Assembly (NCBI RefSeq): GCF_023100845.1
Contig: NZ_CP095864.1
Location: forward strand, 3,224,001-3,288,000
Source of the DNA: Gordonia sp. PP30
GTDB lineage: Bacteria; Actinomycetota; Actinomycetes; Mycobacteriales; Mycobacteriaceae
Direction: 5' to 3'
Length of the DNA stretch: 64,000 bases
The translations under genes were made by a program, and so were the position numbers. Every line of letters begins with the position of its first letter. Position 1 is the first letter of the stretch. A model generated the notes under the pieces. The model was not told the origin of the DNA. It did no database searches and worked only from the letters and a program-made list of their open reading frames with translations. This document shows, in pieces, positions 27,827 to 35,696 of the stretch.

Positions 27827-29167
27827 CTACTGTTCGACCAGTTCGTGCACCTCGGCGTGCACTGTGTCGATTCCCTCAACAAGACGACGTGCGAGTTCGG
27901 CGTCGCCGCTCCCCCGCACGCGCTCGATGAGGTCGGTGAGGGTGTCGATCACCGCGTCGACCGCTGCCTCGTCGAGCATGTCCGCAACTCCGACTCCGGA
28001 CTCAGCCCGAACCGCAGTGCGGTGCGGGTTCGCAGCATGTTGGCTCATACGCGCAGCCAGGTCCGCGTCCGCTCCGCGCGCCGACACGATGTAGCGTTCG
28101 GCCGCTTCCGAGGTGCGATGGCGGAGCCGTTCCTTCAACTCTCCAACTGTCGCACCGGCCATCGCTGCGGTGGTCGACGACGTGCGCCGCAGGTCGTGGA
28201 AGACCAGATGCTCCATGTCGCACGTCCCTCGCGCGATCCGCCACCGCCGGTCCACGGTCGCCGGCCCGACGGGCATGTCCACCGTTCGTGTCCCCGGAAA
28301 CACCCACCGCGGCTCGACCTTGCGCGCGTACTTCTCGATGTGCTCCCAGAGCGCAGCATGGAGGTGCGGTGGGACCACGACGCTCTCGGTTCTGCCGGTC
28401 GCCTTGGAGCCGGGAACGATCCTCATCGAGCCGGTGCCTCTCCCCTGCACAACGTGTCGGCGGATCTGGATTCGGACGACCGGTCGCAGCGGGACGGGCG
28501 TGGCCCGGTCCACCGCGATGTCTCCGATCTGCAGCCCGTTAACCTCTCCGAGCCGGAGCCCACACCAAGCAGAGATCTGCAGGAACATCGCCAGTTCGAG
28601 TGGCATCGCCGCAGCAAGTGCGTCGACTTCGGCCGGTGTCGCGGTCTGTGGTTCGCGTGCTGGCCGGTCAACCAGCAGTCCCTTGATCCGGAGTGGACTC
28701 GCAGCGATCAGGTCCATGTGAACCGCCAGCTTCAGCATCGCGTGGAGCGCCGCGTATGTACGAGTCCGCTGCGTTGGAGCACCGGGGCACAGTCGCTCCT
28801 CCATGTCGCGATGCCACTTCTCGCATCGCTCCCGGGTGAGTTCCGTGACGAAGATGTCTCCGAGCTCCGGGTTGATGAACCGTCGGAGCCGCGACGCCGA
28901 GATCACTCGGTGGTTCTCGCTGGGGATCGACTCCATCCACACGTCACCCAGCTGCGCGATGGTGAGGGTCCCGGCTCGTTCCGCCGCTGCTTCGGCTTCC
29001 TCGGCCGCGATCTGTTCCGCTGACTTCCACCTGCCCCGCTCGATGTCGGTCTGAACTTCCGCGAGGTACGCCGCCGCTGCCTTCTTCGTCCCGAACGTCG
29101 TCGGTGCAGGCGTGCTCGACCCGTCGACAGGCGACGGGTACCTCGCCTGGTACCGGCCGCTGGGCAA
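27827..29167 (-). CDS. Tyrosine integrase of the element
   Basis: 446 residues from a TTG at 29167. An N-terminal arm-binding domain (LPSGRYQARYPSPVDG; TFGTKKAAAAYLAEVQTDIE) is followed by a SAM-like core-binding domain and a catalytic domain. Catalytic residues appear in WCGLRLGEVNGL (first Arg), HDLRRTSSTTAAMAGATVGE (His-x-x-Arg), and LRHRTSEAAERYIV (His and nucleophile Tyr). The family normally begins MxxxFGxIRKLPSGRYQAR. Here an ATG at 29195-29197 gives M-A-R, then TAG (29186-29188), then FGNIRKLPSG, so the natural start may be destroyed and only weak TTG initiation left. It converges on the 200-aa gene. Confidence 0.88.
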   Translation of the reverse strand: MPSGRYQARYPSPVDGSSTPAPTTFGTKKAAAAYLAEVQTDIERGRWKSAEQIAAEEAEAAAERAGTLTIAQLGDVWMESIPSENHRVISASRLRRFINPELGDIFVTELTRERCEKWHRDMEERLCPGAPTQRTRTYAALHAMLKLAVHMDLIAASPLRIKGLLVDRPAREPQTATPAEVDALAAAMPLELAMFLQISAWCGLRLGEVNGLQIGDIAVDRATPVPLRPVVRIQIRRHVVQGRGTGSMRIVPGSKATGRTESVVVPPHLHAALWEHIEKYARKVEPRWVFPGTRTVDMPVGPATVDRRWRIARGTCDMEHLVFHDLRRTSSTTAAMAGATVGELKERLRHRTSEAAERYIVSARGADADLAARMSQHAANPHRTAVRAESGVGVADMLDEAAVDAVIDTLTDLIERVRGSGDAELARRLVEGIDTVHAEVHELVEQ

Positions 29168-29190
29168 CTTCCGGATGTTCCCGAACTACC

Positions 29191-29250
29191 GTGCCATGCG
29201 TGCCACCCTCCGCCGTGCCATGTGCCATCCCGCGTGCCACGTACGTGCCA
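29191..29250. repeat. Six GTGCCA hexamers upstream of the integrase (candidate arm sites)
   Basis: GTGCCA starts at 29191, 29200, 29215, 29222, 29234 and 29245, all in one orientation. Clustered short direct repeats next to an integrase start are typical of arm-type integrase-binding sites in attP. Together with the nearby terminator this marks the right end of the element. Confidence 0.55.
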
Positions 29251-29312
29251 CCCGCGGTGCCCATTCTTGCTGATCGGGCGCAAAAGCTGCTACGCGACCC
29301 CAGGAACAAAAA

Positions 29313-29344
29313 CGCTGGCCAGGGGATGTTTCCCCTGGCCAGCG
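29313..29344 (-). terminator. Intrinsic terminator of nrdHIE
   Basis: CGCTGGCCAGGGG and CCCCTGGCCAGCG form a perfect 13-bp stem with a 6-nt loop. On the minus strand the stem is followed by TTTTTG, a classic U-tract, 17 bp after the nrdE stop. It insulates the nrd operon from the inserted element. Confidence 0.92.
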
Positions 29345-29361
29345 AGTTAGCTACAGCACCC

Positions 29362-31605
29362 CTAGAGCATGCAGGACACGCAGCCCTCCACCTCGGTCCC
29401 CTCGAGGGCCATCTGGCGCAGACGGATGTAGTACAGCGTCTTGATGCCCTTGCGCCACGCGTAGATCTGCGCCCTGTTCACGTCGCGAGTGGTGGCGGTG
29501 TCCTTGAAGAACAGCGTCAACGACAGACCCTGGTCGACGTGCTGCGTGGCCGCGGCGTAGGTGTCGATGATCTTCTCGTAGCCGATCTCGTAGGCGTCCT
29601 GGTAGTACTCCAGGTTGTCGTTGGTGAGGTACGGCGCCGGGTAGTAGACGCGGCCGATCTTGCCTTCCTTGCGGATCTCGATCTTCGCGGCGACCGGGTG
29701 GATCGAGCTGGTCGAGTGGTTGATGTAGCTGATCGACCCGGTCGGCGGGACGGCCTGCAGATTCTGGTTGTAGATGCCGTGCTCTTGGATCGACGCCTTC
29801 AACTCACGCCAATCGTCCTGCGTCGGGATCGCGATCCCCGAGCTGGCGAACAGGCTGCCGTCCGACTGCCCGGCGTTCGCGAACAGCTCACGCACCCGCT
29901 GGGTGGCCGGCTCCCACGGCTGATCGATGTACTTGTCGAAGAACTCGCCGGACGCGTACGTGCTGTTCTCGAAGCCGGCGAACGGGCGGCCCTTCTCCTT
30001 CGCGAGCTTGTTCGACGCGCGCAGCGCGTGGAACAGCACCGTGTAGAAGTACATGTTGGTGAAGTCGATGCCCTCCTCGCTGCCGTAGAAGATGCGCTCG
30101 CGAGCCAGGTAGCCGTGCAGATTCATCTGCCCGAGGCCGATCGCGTGCCCCTCCTCGTTCGCGCGGCGGATCGACGGCACCGAGTCGATCGACGTCTGAT
30201 CGGCGACGGCGGTGAGCCCGCGGATCGCAGTCTCGATGGTCAGCCCCAGATCCGGCGAGTCCATCGCCTTGGCGATGTTCATCGACCCGAGGTTGCAGGA
30301 GATGTCCTTGCCGACATGCGAGTACGAGAGATCGTCGTTGAAGGTCGACGGCGTCGACACCTGCAGGATCTCCGAGCACAGGTTGGAGTGGGTGATCTTG
30401 CCCTCGACCGGATTCGCCCGGTTCACCGTGTCCTCGAACATGATGTACGGGTAGCCCGACTCGAACTGCAGCTCGGCGAGGGTCTGGAAGAACTCGCGCG
30501 CCCGGATCTTCGACTTGCGGATCCGCTTGTCCTCGACCATCTCGTGGTACAGCTCGGTCACGTTGACGTCGGCGAACGGCTTGCCGTAGATGCGCTCGAC
30601 GTCGTACGGGCTGAACAGGTACATGTCGTCGTTGTTCTTGGCCAGCTCGAACGTGATGTCCGGGATCACGACACCCAGGCTGAGCGTCTTGATCCGGATC
30701 TTCTCGTCCGCGTTCTCCCGCTTGGTGTCCAGGAACCGGTAGATGTCCGGGTGGTGGGCGTGCAGGTACACCGCACCGGCGCCCTGGCGCGCGCCGAGCT
30801 GATTGGCGTAGCTGAACGAGTCCTCCAGCAGCTTCATGATCGGGATGACGCCGCTGCTCTGGTTCTCGATCTTCTTGATCGGCGCCCCGTGCTCGCGCAC
30901 GTTCGAGAGCAGCAGGGCCACGCCGCCGCCGCGCTTGGACAGCTGCAGCGCCGAGTTGATCGACCGCCCGATCGACTCCATGTTGTCCTCGATGCGCAGC
31001 AGGAAGCACGAGACCGGCTCACCGCGCTGCTTCTTGCCCGAGTTCAGGAACGTGGGGGTGGCCGGCTGGAACCGGCCGTCGATGATCTCGTCGACCAGGT
31101 TCCGGGCCAGCGCGGTGTCACCGGCGGCCAGCGTCAGCGCCACCATGCACACACGATCCTCGAAACGCTCCAGGTAGCGCTTACCGTCGAACGTCTTCAG
31201 CGTGTAACTGGTGTAGTACTTGAACGCCCCGAGGAAGGTCGGGAAGCGGAACTTCTTCGCGTAGGCGTGCCCGAACAGCAGCTTCACGAACTCGCGGTCG
31301 TACTGCTCCAGGACCTCGGGCTCGTAGTAGTTCTCCTTGACCAGATAGTCGAGCTTCTCGTCAAGATCGTGGAAGAACACCGTGTTCTGGTTGACGTGCT
31401 GCAGGAAGTACTGCCGCGCGGCCTCGCGGTCCTTGTCGAACTGGATCCGCCCGTCCGCGTCGTACAGGTTCAGCATCGCGTTGAGCGCGTGGTAGTCGAG
31501 CTCGGCCGGGTCGTGCCCGGCCGGCCCGGCGTGCACGCCGGAGACACTCGCCGACACCGTGGTGTCGGAGGGACCATCGGTCACGGGAACTGCGGTGGGC
31601 GACAA
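29362..31605 (-). CDS. nrdE: Class Ib ribonucleoside-diphosphate reductase large subunit NrdE
   Basis: 747 residues. NrdE reduces NDPs to dNDPs using the NrdF radical, with electrons from NrdH. Recognisable pieces are [17 protein letters not shown] near the N-terminus, [20 protein letters not shown] (one active-site Cys), [24 protein letters not shown] (the second Cys of the pair) and the C-terminal CxxC tail [10 protein letters not shown] that is recharged by NrdH. The TTG start at 31605 is supported by CAGGAG 6 nt upstream. It is third in nrdH-nrdI-nrdE and ends at a strong terminator. Confidence 0.97.
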   Translation of the reverse strand: MSPTAVPVTDGPSDTTVSASVSGVHAGPAGHDPAELDYHALNAMLNLYDADGRIQFDKDREAARQYFLQHVNQNTVFFHDLDEKLDYLVKENYYEPEVLEQYDREFVKLLFGHAYAKKFRFPTFLGAFKYYTSYTLKTFDGKRYLERFEDRVCMVALTLAAGDTALARNLVDEIIDGRFQPATPTFLNSGKKQRGEPVSCFLLRIEDNMESIGRSINSALQLSKRGGGVALLLSNVREHGAPIKKIENQSSGVIPIMKLLEDSFSYANQLGARQGAGAVYLHAHHPDIYRFLDTKRENADEKIRIKTLSLGVVIPDITFELAKNNDDMYLFSPYDVERIYGKPFADVNVTELYHEMVEDKRIRKSKIRAREFFQTLAELQFESGYPYIMFEDTVNRANPVEGKITHSNLCSEILQVSTPSTFNDDLSYSHVGKDISCNLGSMNIAKAMDSPDLGLTIETAIRGLTAVADQTSIDSVPSIRRANEEGHAIGLGQMNLHGYLARERIFYGSEEGIDFTNMYFYTVLFHALRASNKLAKEKGRPFAGFENSTYASGEFFDKYIDQPWEPATQRVRELFANAGQSDGSLFASSGIAIPTQDDWRELKASIQEHGIYNQNLQAVPPTGSISYINHSTSSIHPVAAKIEIRKEGKIGRVYYPAPYLTNDNLEYYQDAYEIGYEKIIDTYAAATQHVDQGLSLTLFFKDTATTRDVNRAQIYAWRKGIKTLYYIRLRQMALEGTEVEGCVSCML

Positions 31606-31675
31606 GGAAACTCCTGCTGGTCGAGCGATGAAAAGTGTGGAGCGAAAAGACGATGGACTTTCGGCGCGGCGCGCG

Positions 31676-32182
31676 TCAGCGTGCGAACGACGGTCCGGCG
31701 GCGAACTCGGCGAGGCCTTCGCGGACGCGGTCGACGTCGTCCGCGGTCCCCATCAGTTCGAAGCGGTAGAGGTAGGGCACCTGGCATTTGCGGGCGATGA
31801 TCTCGCCGGCCACCCCGAACTCCTCACCGAAGTTCGTGTTGCCCGCCGCGATCACGCCCCGGATGAGGGAGCGGTTGTGTTCGGCGTTGAGGAAGCGGAT
31901 CACCTGCTTGGGGACGTATCCGCTGCCCGCATGGGTCTCGAGGCCGCCGGTCTGGGAGATCTTGCCGCCGCCGTAGGTGGGGCAGATCAGGATGTAGGGT
32001 TCGTCGACGCGGAACTCCCCCGCGCGGTCGAGCAGCGGGATCCGCTGCGCCCGCGCCCCCAGCTTCATCACGAAGCGGTGGGTGTTCTCCGAGACCGACG
32101 AGAAGTAGACGACCAGCGGCAGCCGCGGATCACCCACCGGCGGAACCTGCGTTCCACCCGCGACGGCCTCGGCGACTGACAC
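31676..32182 (-). CDS. nrdI: Flavodoxin-like NrdI
   Basis: 168 residues. NrdI is an FMN protein that supplies oxidant to build the Mn(III)2-tyrosyl radical in NrdF. Typical stretches are [20 protein letters not shown] (FMN phosphate loop), [12 protein letters not shown] and [20 protein letters not shown]. The N-terminus is about 20 residues longer than many homologues, from a GTG at 32182. It is encoded between nrdH (16 bp gap) and nrdE (70 bp gap) in the same operon. Confidence 0.95.
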   Translation of the reverse strand: MSVAEAVAGGTQVPPVGDPRLPLVVYFSSVSENTHRFVMKLGARAQRIPLLDRAGEFRVDEPYILICPTYGGGKISQTGGLETHAGSGYVPKQVIRFLNAEHNRSLIRGVIAAGNTNFGEEFGVAGEIIARKCQVPYLYRFELMGTADDVDRVREGLAEFAAGPSFAR

Positions 32183-32198
32183 GACGACGTCCCGGCGA

Positions 32199-32468
32199 TC
32201 AGGCCGCGCGCGAGGCGACGGCCTTGATGCGATCGGGACGGTAGCCCGACCAGTGCTCGTCGGAGAGCAGCGGCCCGCTCGCTGCGCTCCCGGCGCCGGT
32301 GACCACGACGACCGGCGCCTGCAGGTACCCGAGCGCCATCACGTAGTCGCGCGCCTCGTCGTCCTGGCTGATGTCGACCACGTCGTACTCCAGGCCGTGC
32401 TTGTCGAGGGCCTTGTAGGTCGCGTTGCACTGCACGCAAGCCGGCTTGGTGTAGACGGTGATGGCCAT
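32199..32468 (-). CDS. nrdH: NrdH glutaredoxin-like redoxin
   Basis: 89 residues from ATG 32468 ([20 protein letters not shown]) with GAGGGAG upstream. It has the NrdH active site C-V-Q-C and the conserved APVVVV and SGYRPDRIK segments. It passes electrons from thioredoxin reductase to the C-terminal CxxC of NrdE. The frame extends upstream to 32552 but without similarity. First gene of nrdHIE; the promoter region has two NrdR-like boxes. Confidence 0.95.
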   Translation of the reverse strand: MAITVYTKPACVQCNATYKALDKHGLEYDVVDISQDDEARDYVMALGYLQAPVVVVTGAGSAASGPLLSDEHWSGYRPDRIKAVASRAA

Positions 32469-32606
32469 AGCGGACTCCCTCGATCGGATGACTGTTCTCT
32501 TCGTATGACGTCCGGCGGCTTCTCCGCGGAGAATCACCACTGTGTAGTTCACCGCCGGAGCGCCGAACCGGCGCTGTGGGCCATATCTCCCCGCCGGACA
32601 CCCTAA

Positions 32607-32654
32607 ACACTACACCTTGTGTCCGACATTTCCATCGACCACAACTGCTTGTGA
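32607..32654 (-). promoter_or_regulatory. Paired NrdR-like boxes upstream of nrdHIE
   Basis: ACACTACACCTTGTGT (32607-32622) is almost the mycobacterial NrdR box; a weaker CCACAACTGCTTGTGA lies at 32639-32654. The spacing is 32 bp, identical to the pair before nrdF. An extra ACTACAC half site occurs in reverse near 32529-32538. Joint repression of both RNR transcription units by NrdR is expected. Confidence 0.78.
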
Positions 32655-32743
32655 ATAACATTCGTGAAAGTCCCAGGTGAACAGGAAGTAGTCCACAGGC
32701 GTTCCGGCGTGTCTCGGCGTGTTCGGCGTGTCGGAAACGACGG

Positions 32744-32774
32744 CGGGCCCGCACCGGTTCTCGGTGCGGGCCCG
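32744..32774 (-). terminator. Terminator hairpin after the flavin reductase gene
   Basis: CGGGCCCGCACCG and CGGTGCGGGCCCG pair perfectly over 13 bp around a 5-nt loop, 29 bp past the stop at 32803. It separates this gene from the nrdHIE promoter downstream. Confidence 0.75.
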
Positions 32775-32802
32775 CGGGGCCGATCCCCGTCGCCGGAGGG
32801 AC

Positions 32803-33339
32803 TCAGCCGGCGGCCACGAGCTCACCGAGCAGCGCCTCGAACACCGCATCGGCCTCGATGAGCGCCTCGTCGAATTCCGCGCTGCGCAGGCCGAGTTCGA
32901 CGGCCTCGATCACCTCGGCGCCCGCGATACCGGCCGCCTTCCGCGCATCCTCGCGCGCCCAGGTGCCCGCGAAGCGGCCCAGCGCCGCACCGACCACGCC
33001 GACCGGGCGGCCGCTCAGGGCGCCGGCGCCGTACGGCCGGGACAGCCAGTCGATGGCGTTCTTCAGGACGGCGGGCAGTCCACCGTTGTACTCCGGGGTC
33101 ACCAGCAGCACCGCGTCGGCGGCGCCGACCTGCGCGCGCAACGCCTCCACGGCGTCGCCGCGCCGCCCGTCGACGTCGATGTCCTCGTTGTAGAACGGCA
33201 GCAGGCCGAGGCCGTCGGCGATCTGGACATCGACGCCTTCCGGCGCCTCGGCCGCCAGGTGCGCGGCCAGCCGGCGGTTCACCGACTCCCGGCGCAGACT
33301 GCCGACGAGGACGACGACGGTGCGAACAGCATCAGACAT
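32803..33339 (-). CDS. NADPH-dependent FMN reductase family protein
   Basis: 178 residues from ATG 33339 (MSDAVRTVVVLVGSLRRESV), with GGAG upstream; a 13-residue extension of the frame lacks support. Flavodoxin-like fold with the FMN loop VGSLRRESVNRRLA and the family signature VTPEYNGGLPAVLKNAIDWL. Such enzymes reduce FMN, quinones or azo compounds with NADPH. It is divergent from a TetR regulator across 172 bp containing GTGA/TCAC dyads, so it is probably the regulated target. The substrate is unknown. Confidence 0.9.
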   Translation of the reverse strand: MSDAVRTVVVLVGSLRRESVNRRLAAHLAAEAPEGVDVQIADGLGLLPFYNEDIDVDGRRGDAVEALRAQVGAADAVLLVTPEYNGGLPAVLKNAIDWLSRPYGAGALSGRPVGVVGAALGRFAGTWAREDARKAAGIAGAEVIEAVELGLRSAEFDEALIEADAVFEALLGELVAAG

Positions 33340-33374
33340 GAGCGGACTCCAATCAGGGGAAACAGCACTGTTGC

Positions 33375-33438
33375 TCACCCTGAGTGAAACGGACCCTGGT
33401 CCTATTGGCTTCCTTTGGAATCAGTGAGACCCGTCACT
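33375..33438. promoter_or_regulatory. Candidate TetR operators between reductase and regulator
   Basis: Two inverted pairs share the half-site GTGA/TCAC: TCAC-CCTGA-GTGA at 33375-33387 (with an extra base each side) and AGTGA-GACCCG-TCACT at 33423-33438. They lie between the divergent start codons 33339 and 33512, where an autoregulating TetR repressor would bind. Confidence 0.42.
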
Positions 33439-33511
33439 TTCCGGGCACTTCGGCGCGCAGAACGACCGGGGAACACCGGGCCACACGGCGCCACCACGAT
33501 ATTCTCGATAC

Positions 33512-34138
33512 ATGTCCTCTCAACTCGGGCAGCCCGTGTCGCTGCCGCTGGTCCGCGGGAGCGACACCGGAGGCGAACGCGCCGACGCCGCCCGCAACCG
33601 GCAGTTGCTGCTGACCGCCGCCAAGACCCTGATCGACGATCAAGGCGCCGCGGCGGTCACCATGGATGCGGTCGCCCGCGAGGCGGGCGTGGGCAAGGGG
33701 ACCGTCTTCCGCCGGTTCGGCAGCCGCACCGGGCTGATGATGGCGCTCCTGGATCACTCCGAGCACGCGCTTCAGCACGACTATCTGTCCGGCCCCGAAC
33801 CCCTCGGCCCGGGCGCACCCCCGCTCGACCGGCTGATCGCCTACGGCCGGGCCCGCCTCGAGCTCACCATCGCCCACCTCGACATCCTGCTCGAGGCCGG
33901 TTCCGACGATCCCGATCGTCTCAACCACCCGGCGTGGCGGATGTCCACCCTGCACGTGCAGTATCTGCTCTCCGAGCTCGGCTATCCCGGCGGCCTGGAC
34001 ACGGTCGCCATCGCGATCCAGGCGCCGCTGGAGGCCATCGCCGTCCGGCACGTGATCGAGGTGATCGGCCTGACCGCCGAACAGATCGCCGACGACTGGG
34101 AACGGATGGTCCGGCTCCTGGCCGCCGGCCTCCGCTGA
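33512..34138 (+). CDS. TetR/AcrR-family transcriptional regulator
   Basis: 208 residues. The N-terminal DNA-binding domain reads RQLLLTAAKTLIDDQGAAAV, then TMDAVAREAGVGKGTVFRRF, a canonical TetR helix-turn-helix. The C-terminal ligand domain is helical and poorly conserved, with HLDILLEAGSDDPDRLNHPAW resembling the TetR_C group often seen near NAD(P)H reductases. It is divergent from the flavin reductase. A TetR gene also follows nrdE in M. tuberculosis, so the placement next to nrdHIE may be ancestral. Confidence 0.9.
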   Translation: MSSQLGQPVSLPLVRGSDTGGERADAARNRQLLLTAAKTLIDDQGAAAVTMDAVAREAGVGKGTVFRRFGSRTGLMMALLDHSEHALQHDYLSGPEPLGPGAPPLDRLIAYGRARLELTIAHLDILLEAGSDDPDRLNHPAWRMSTLHVQYLLSELGYPGGLDTVAIAIQAPLEAIAVRHVIEVIGLTAEQIADDWERMVRLLAAGLR

Positions 34139-34193
34139 GCCCCGCGCCGGTCGAGACCCGCACGACGGTCTGGCGAAGTCGAGACCGCACCCG

Positions 34194-35588
34194 TCACCGA
34201 GGCAGATCACGCGCCACCAGCGCCGCCTCCCGGGACAGCTGCGGCCCGGCCGGCAGTAACGACACCACCGGCCACGGCGCCGGTTCCGGCTCGGCGGGCA
34301 GCCCCAGCATCTGCGCGGTGTCCGCGTCGGCGATCGGATAGCGGACACCCGCGTCGGTGATGTAGTACCGCCCACCGGGCACCGCCACCTGTTCACCGGT
34401 CCCGGGCCGCAGGTACACGCCGTCGAGCCCGGGACCGCCGCCGTCGGCCGCACTGAGCGTCACCACCCGCGCACCACCCGGCAGCGGGAGATGCGCGGTG
34501 ACCAGCAGACTCTCACGCACCCCCGGCCGGCCCGCCACCGCCGACCACGACCGGCACAGCACCGGTTCAGCGCCGGCGGCCCGGCTCTCGGTCAGATCGG
34601 GCGGTGCCTCCGGGAAGCCATCGAGCGGCAGCCTGTGCACCACCGGCACCGACGCCAGCGCGGCCGGCGCCACCTGCGTCACCGTGCCCGGTGCCGTCGC
34701 GTCCGCGCCGCGCAGCGCCTCGGCGGCGACGGGTGTCAGCGGCTGGACGCCGTCGGCCAGCACCGCGAAGTACGACGGCGCATCGTCGACGCCGAGCGAG
34801 CGGACCACCGTGCCGACCGGCGTTTCGCGCAGCGTCGCCGGACCCGCCCCGCCGGCCCCCGGGATCTCCGGCACCGCGAGTTCGGGTTCGGCCGGGAACG
34901 CGTTCAGCAGGGCCGCGCTGACCGGCCGCGCCGCCACCCCGTCGAGCCCGAGCGCTCGGCGCACCGCGACCGACTCCGGCCGCAGCCGCGCCCGCACCGG
35001 CCGCGCCACCGAGTCCCGCCGCAGCTGATACAGCAGCCATTCCTCGTCGCCGGCCCGGACCAGCACGCCCGCCCGCGCCGAGGCCGGTGGCGCGGCGGGC
35101 CGGCCGGCGATCACCGCCGTGCCGCCGGCCGGATCGTCGCACACCGTCCACGTCGACTCCCGCCGGTCGGCCGGGCCGGGCAGCCCGGCCGGTGCGCCCG
35201 GGATACCGAGCGACGGGCCGCGCGGGTAGGCGCTCACCGAGCGCGCGGTGACGTTCTTGACCGGCGACGGCTCCCCGATCACCAGCCGCGCCGAGGCCAG
35301 ATTCGGCACCGGATGCATCACGCCGTCGACCAGAACGAAGAGCCCGCCGGTGTCGGCGGCGACGATCTCGGCATCGGCGACCGACGGCGCCGGCCGGATG
35401 ATCCCGTAGATCCCCGCCCCGGCCAGCAGTACCAGCGCGATCACCGCGCCGCCGATCAGCGCGCGCAATTCCGATCGCATGGGGTCGGCCAGCATGCGCG
35501 CATCGCGCCGGATCAGTGCGTGTTCGGCGCGGGACAATCCAAATCGGTAGCCGCTGACCTGTGCGCGCGTCGTCAACTGTCTCGGCAT
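34194..35588 (-). CDS. eccB: Type VII secretion protein EccB
   Basis: 464 residues from ATG 35588 (MPRQLTTRAQVSGYRFGLSR), the usual EccB start: a short cytoplasmic stretch with ALIRRDARMLADPMRSELRA, one membrane helix (ALIGGAVIALVLLAGAGIYG) and a large periplasmic domain with two conserved cysteines (WTVCDDP; VLCRSW). EccB is a core subunit of the ESX membrane complex. The frame upstream to 35651 is not EccB-like. It is divergent from an EccE gene. No eccC, eccD, mycP or esx gene is visible nearby, so the rest of the locus is elsewhere or lost. Confidence 0.92.
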   Translation of the reverse strand: MPRQLTTRAQVSGYRFGLSRAEHALIRRDARMLADPMRSELRALIGGAVIALVLLAGAGIYGIIRPAPSVADAEIVAADTGGLFVLVDGVMHPVPNLASARLVIGEPSPVKNVTARSVSAYPRGPSLGIPGAPAGLPGPADRRESTWTVCDDPAGGTAVIAGRPAAPPASARAGVLVRAGDEEWLLYQLRRDSVARPVRARLRPESVAVRRALGLDGVAARPVSAALLNAFPAEPELAVPEIPGAGGAGPATLRETPVGTVVRSLGVDDAPSYFAVLADGVQPLTPVAAEALRGADATAPGTVTQVAPAALASVPVVHRLPLDGFPEAPPDLTESRAAGAEPVLCRSWSAVAGRPGVRESLLVTAHLPLPGGARVVTLSAADGGGPGLDGVYLRPGTGEQVAVPGGRYYITDAGVRYPIADADTAQMLGLPAEPEPAPWPVVSLLPAGPQLSREAALVARDLPR

Positions 35589-35696
35589 CGTGCTCCCCCG
35601 ATCAAACGCCGTGCCGCCACCGTAGTGCCGGGTTACGGTGTTGCCACGCACTTTCGCCGAAAGCGCGGGAACGACGGTCGTTCGGGGGAGGCGGTC

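Larger units (their letters stand above)
15540..29312. mobile_element. Degenerate actinomycete integrative (AICE-like) element; left boundary uncertain
   Basis: This block combines the usual AICE toolkit: an iteron-like repeat region, a replication ATPase, an excisionase-like HTH protein, an FtsK/TraB-type translocase, a DUF2637 membrane protein and a tyrosine integrase next to one end. There is no relaxase. The right end must lie between the integrase start and the nrdE terminator at 29313. I could not find a matching attL, and the left end may reach 7202, since nothing from 7202 on looks chromosomal. No tRNA is visible at either edge. Three frameshifts and an amber codon near the integrase start suggest it is no longer fully active. 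Confidence 0.68.

Noticed and set aside
29168..29361. tRNA gene as attachment site
   Set aside because: No cloverleaf-like or TPsiC-loop sequence is visible; the conspicuous stem is the nrdE terminator.
29104..31800. Very long open frame (898 codons) antisense to nrdE
   Set aside because: Composition is that of a GC-rich antisense frame (runs of Val/Leu/Arg/Asp), with no domains, and nrdE on the other strand is certain.
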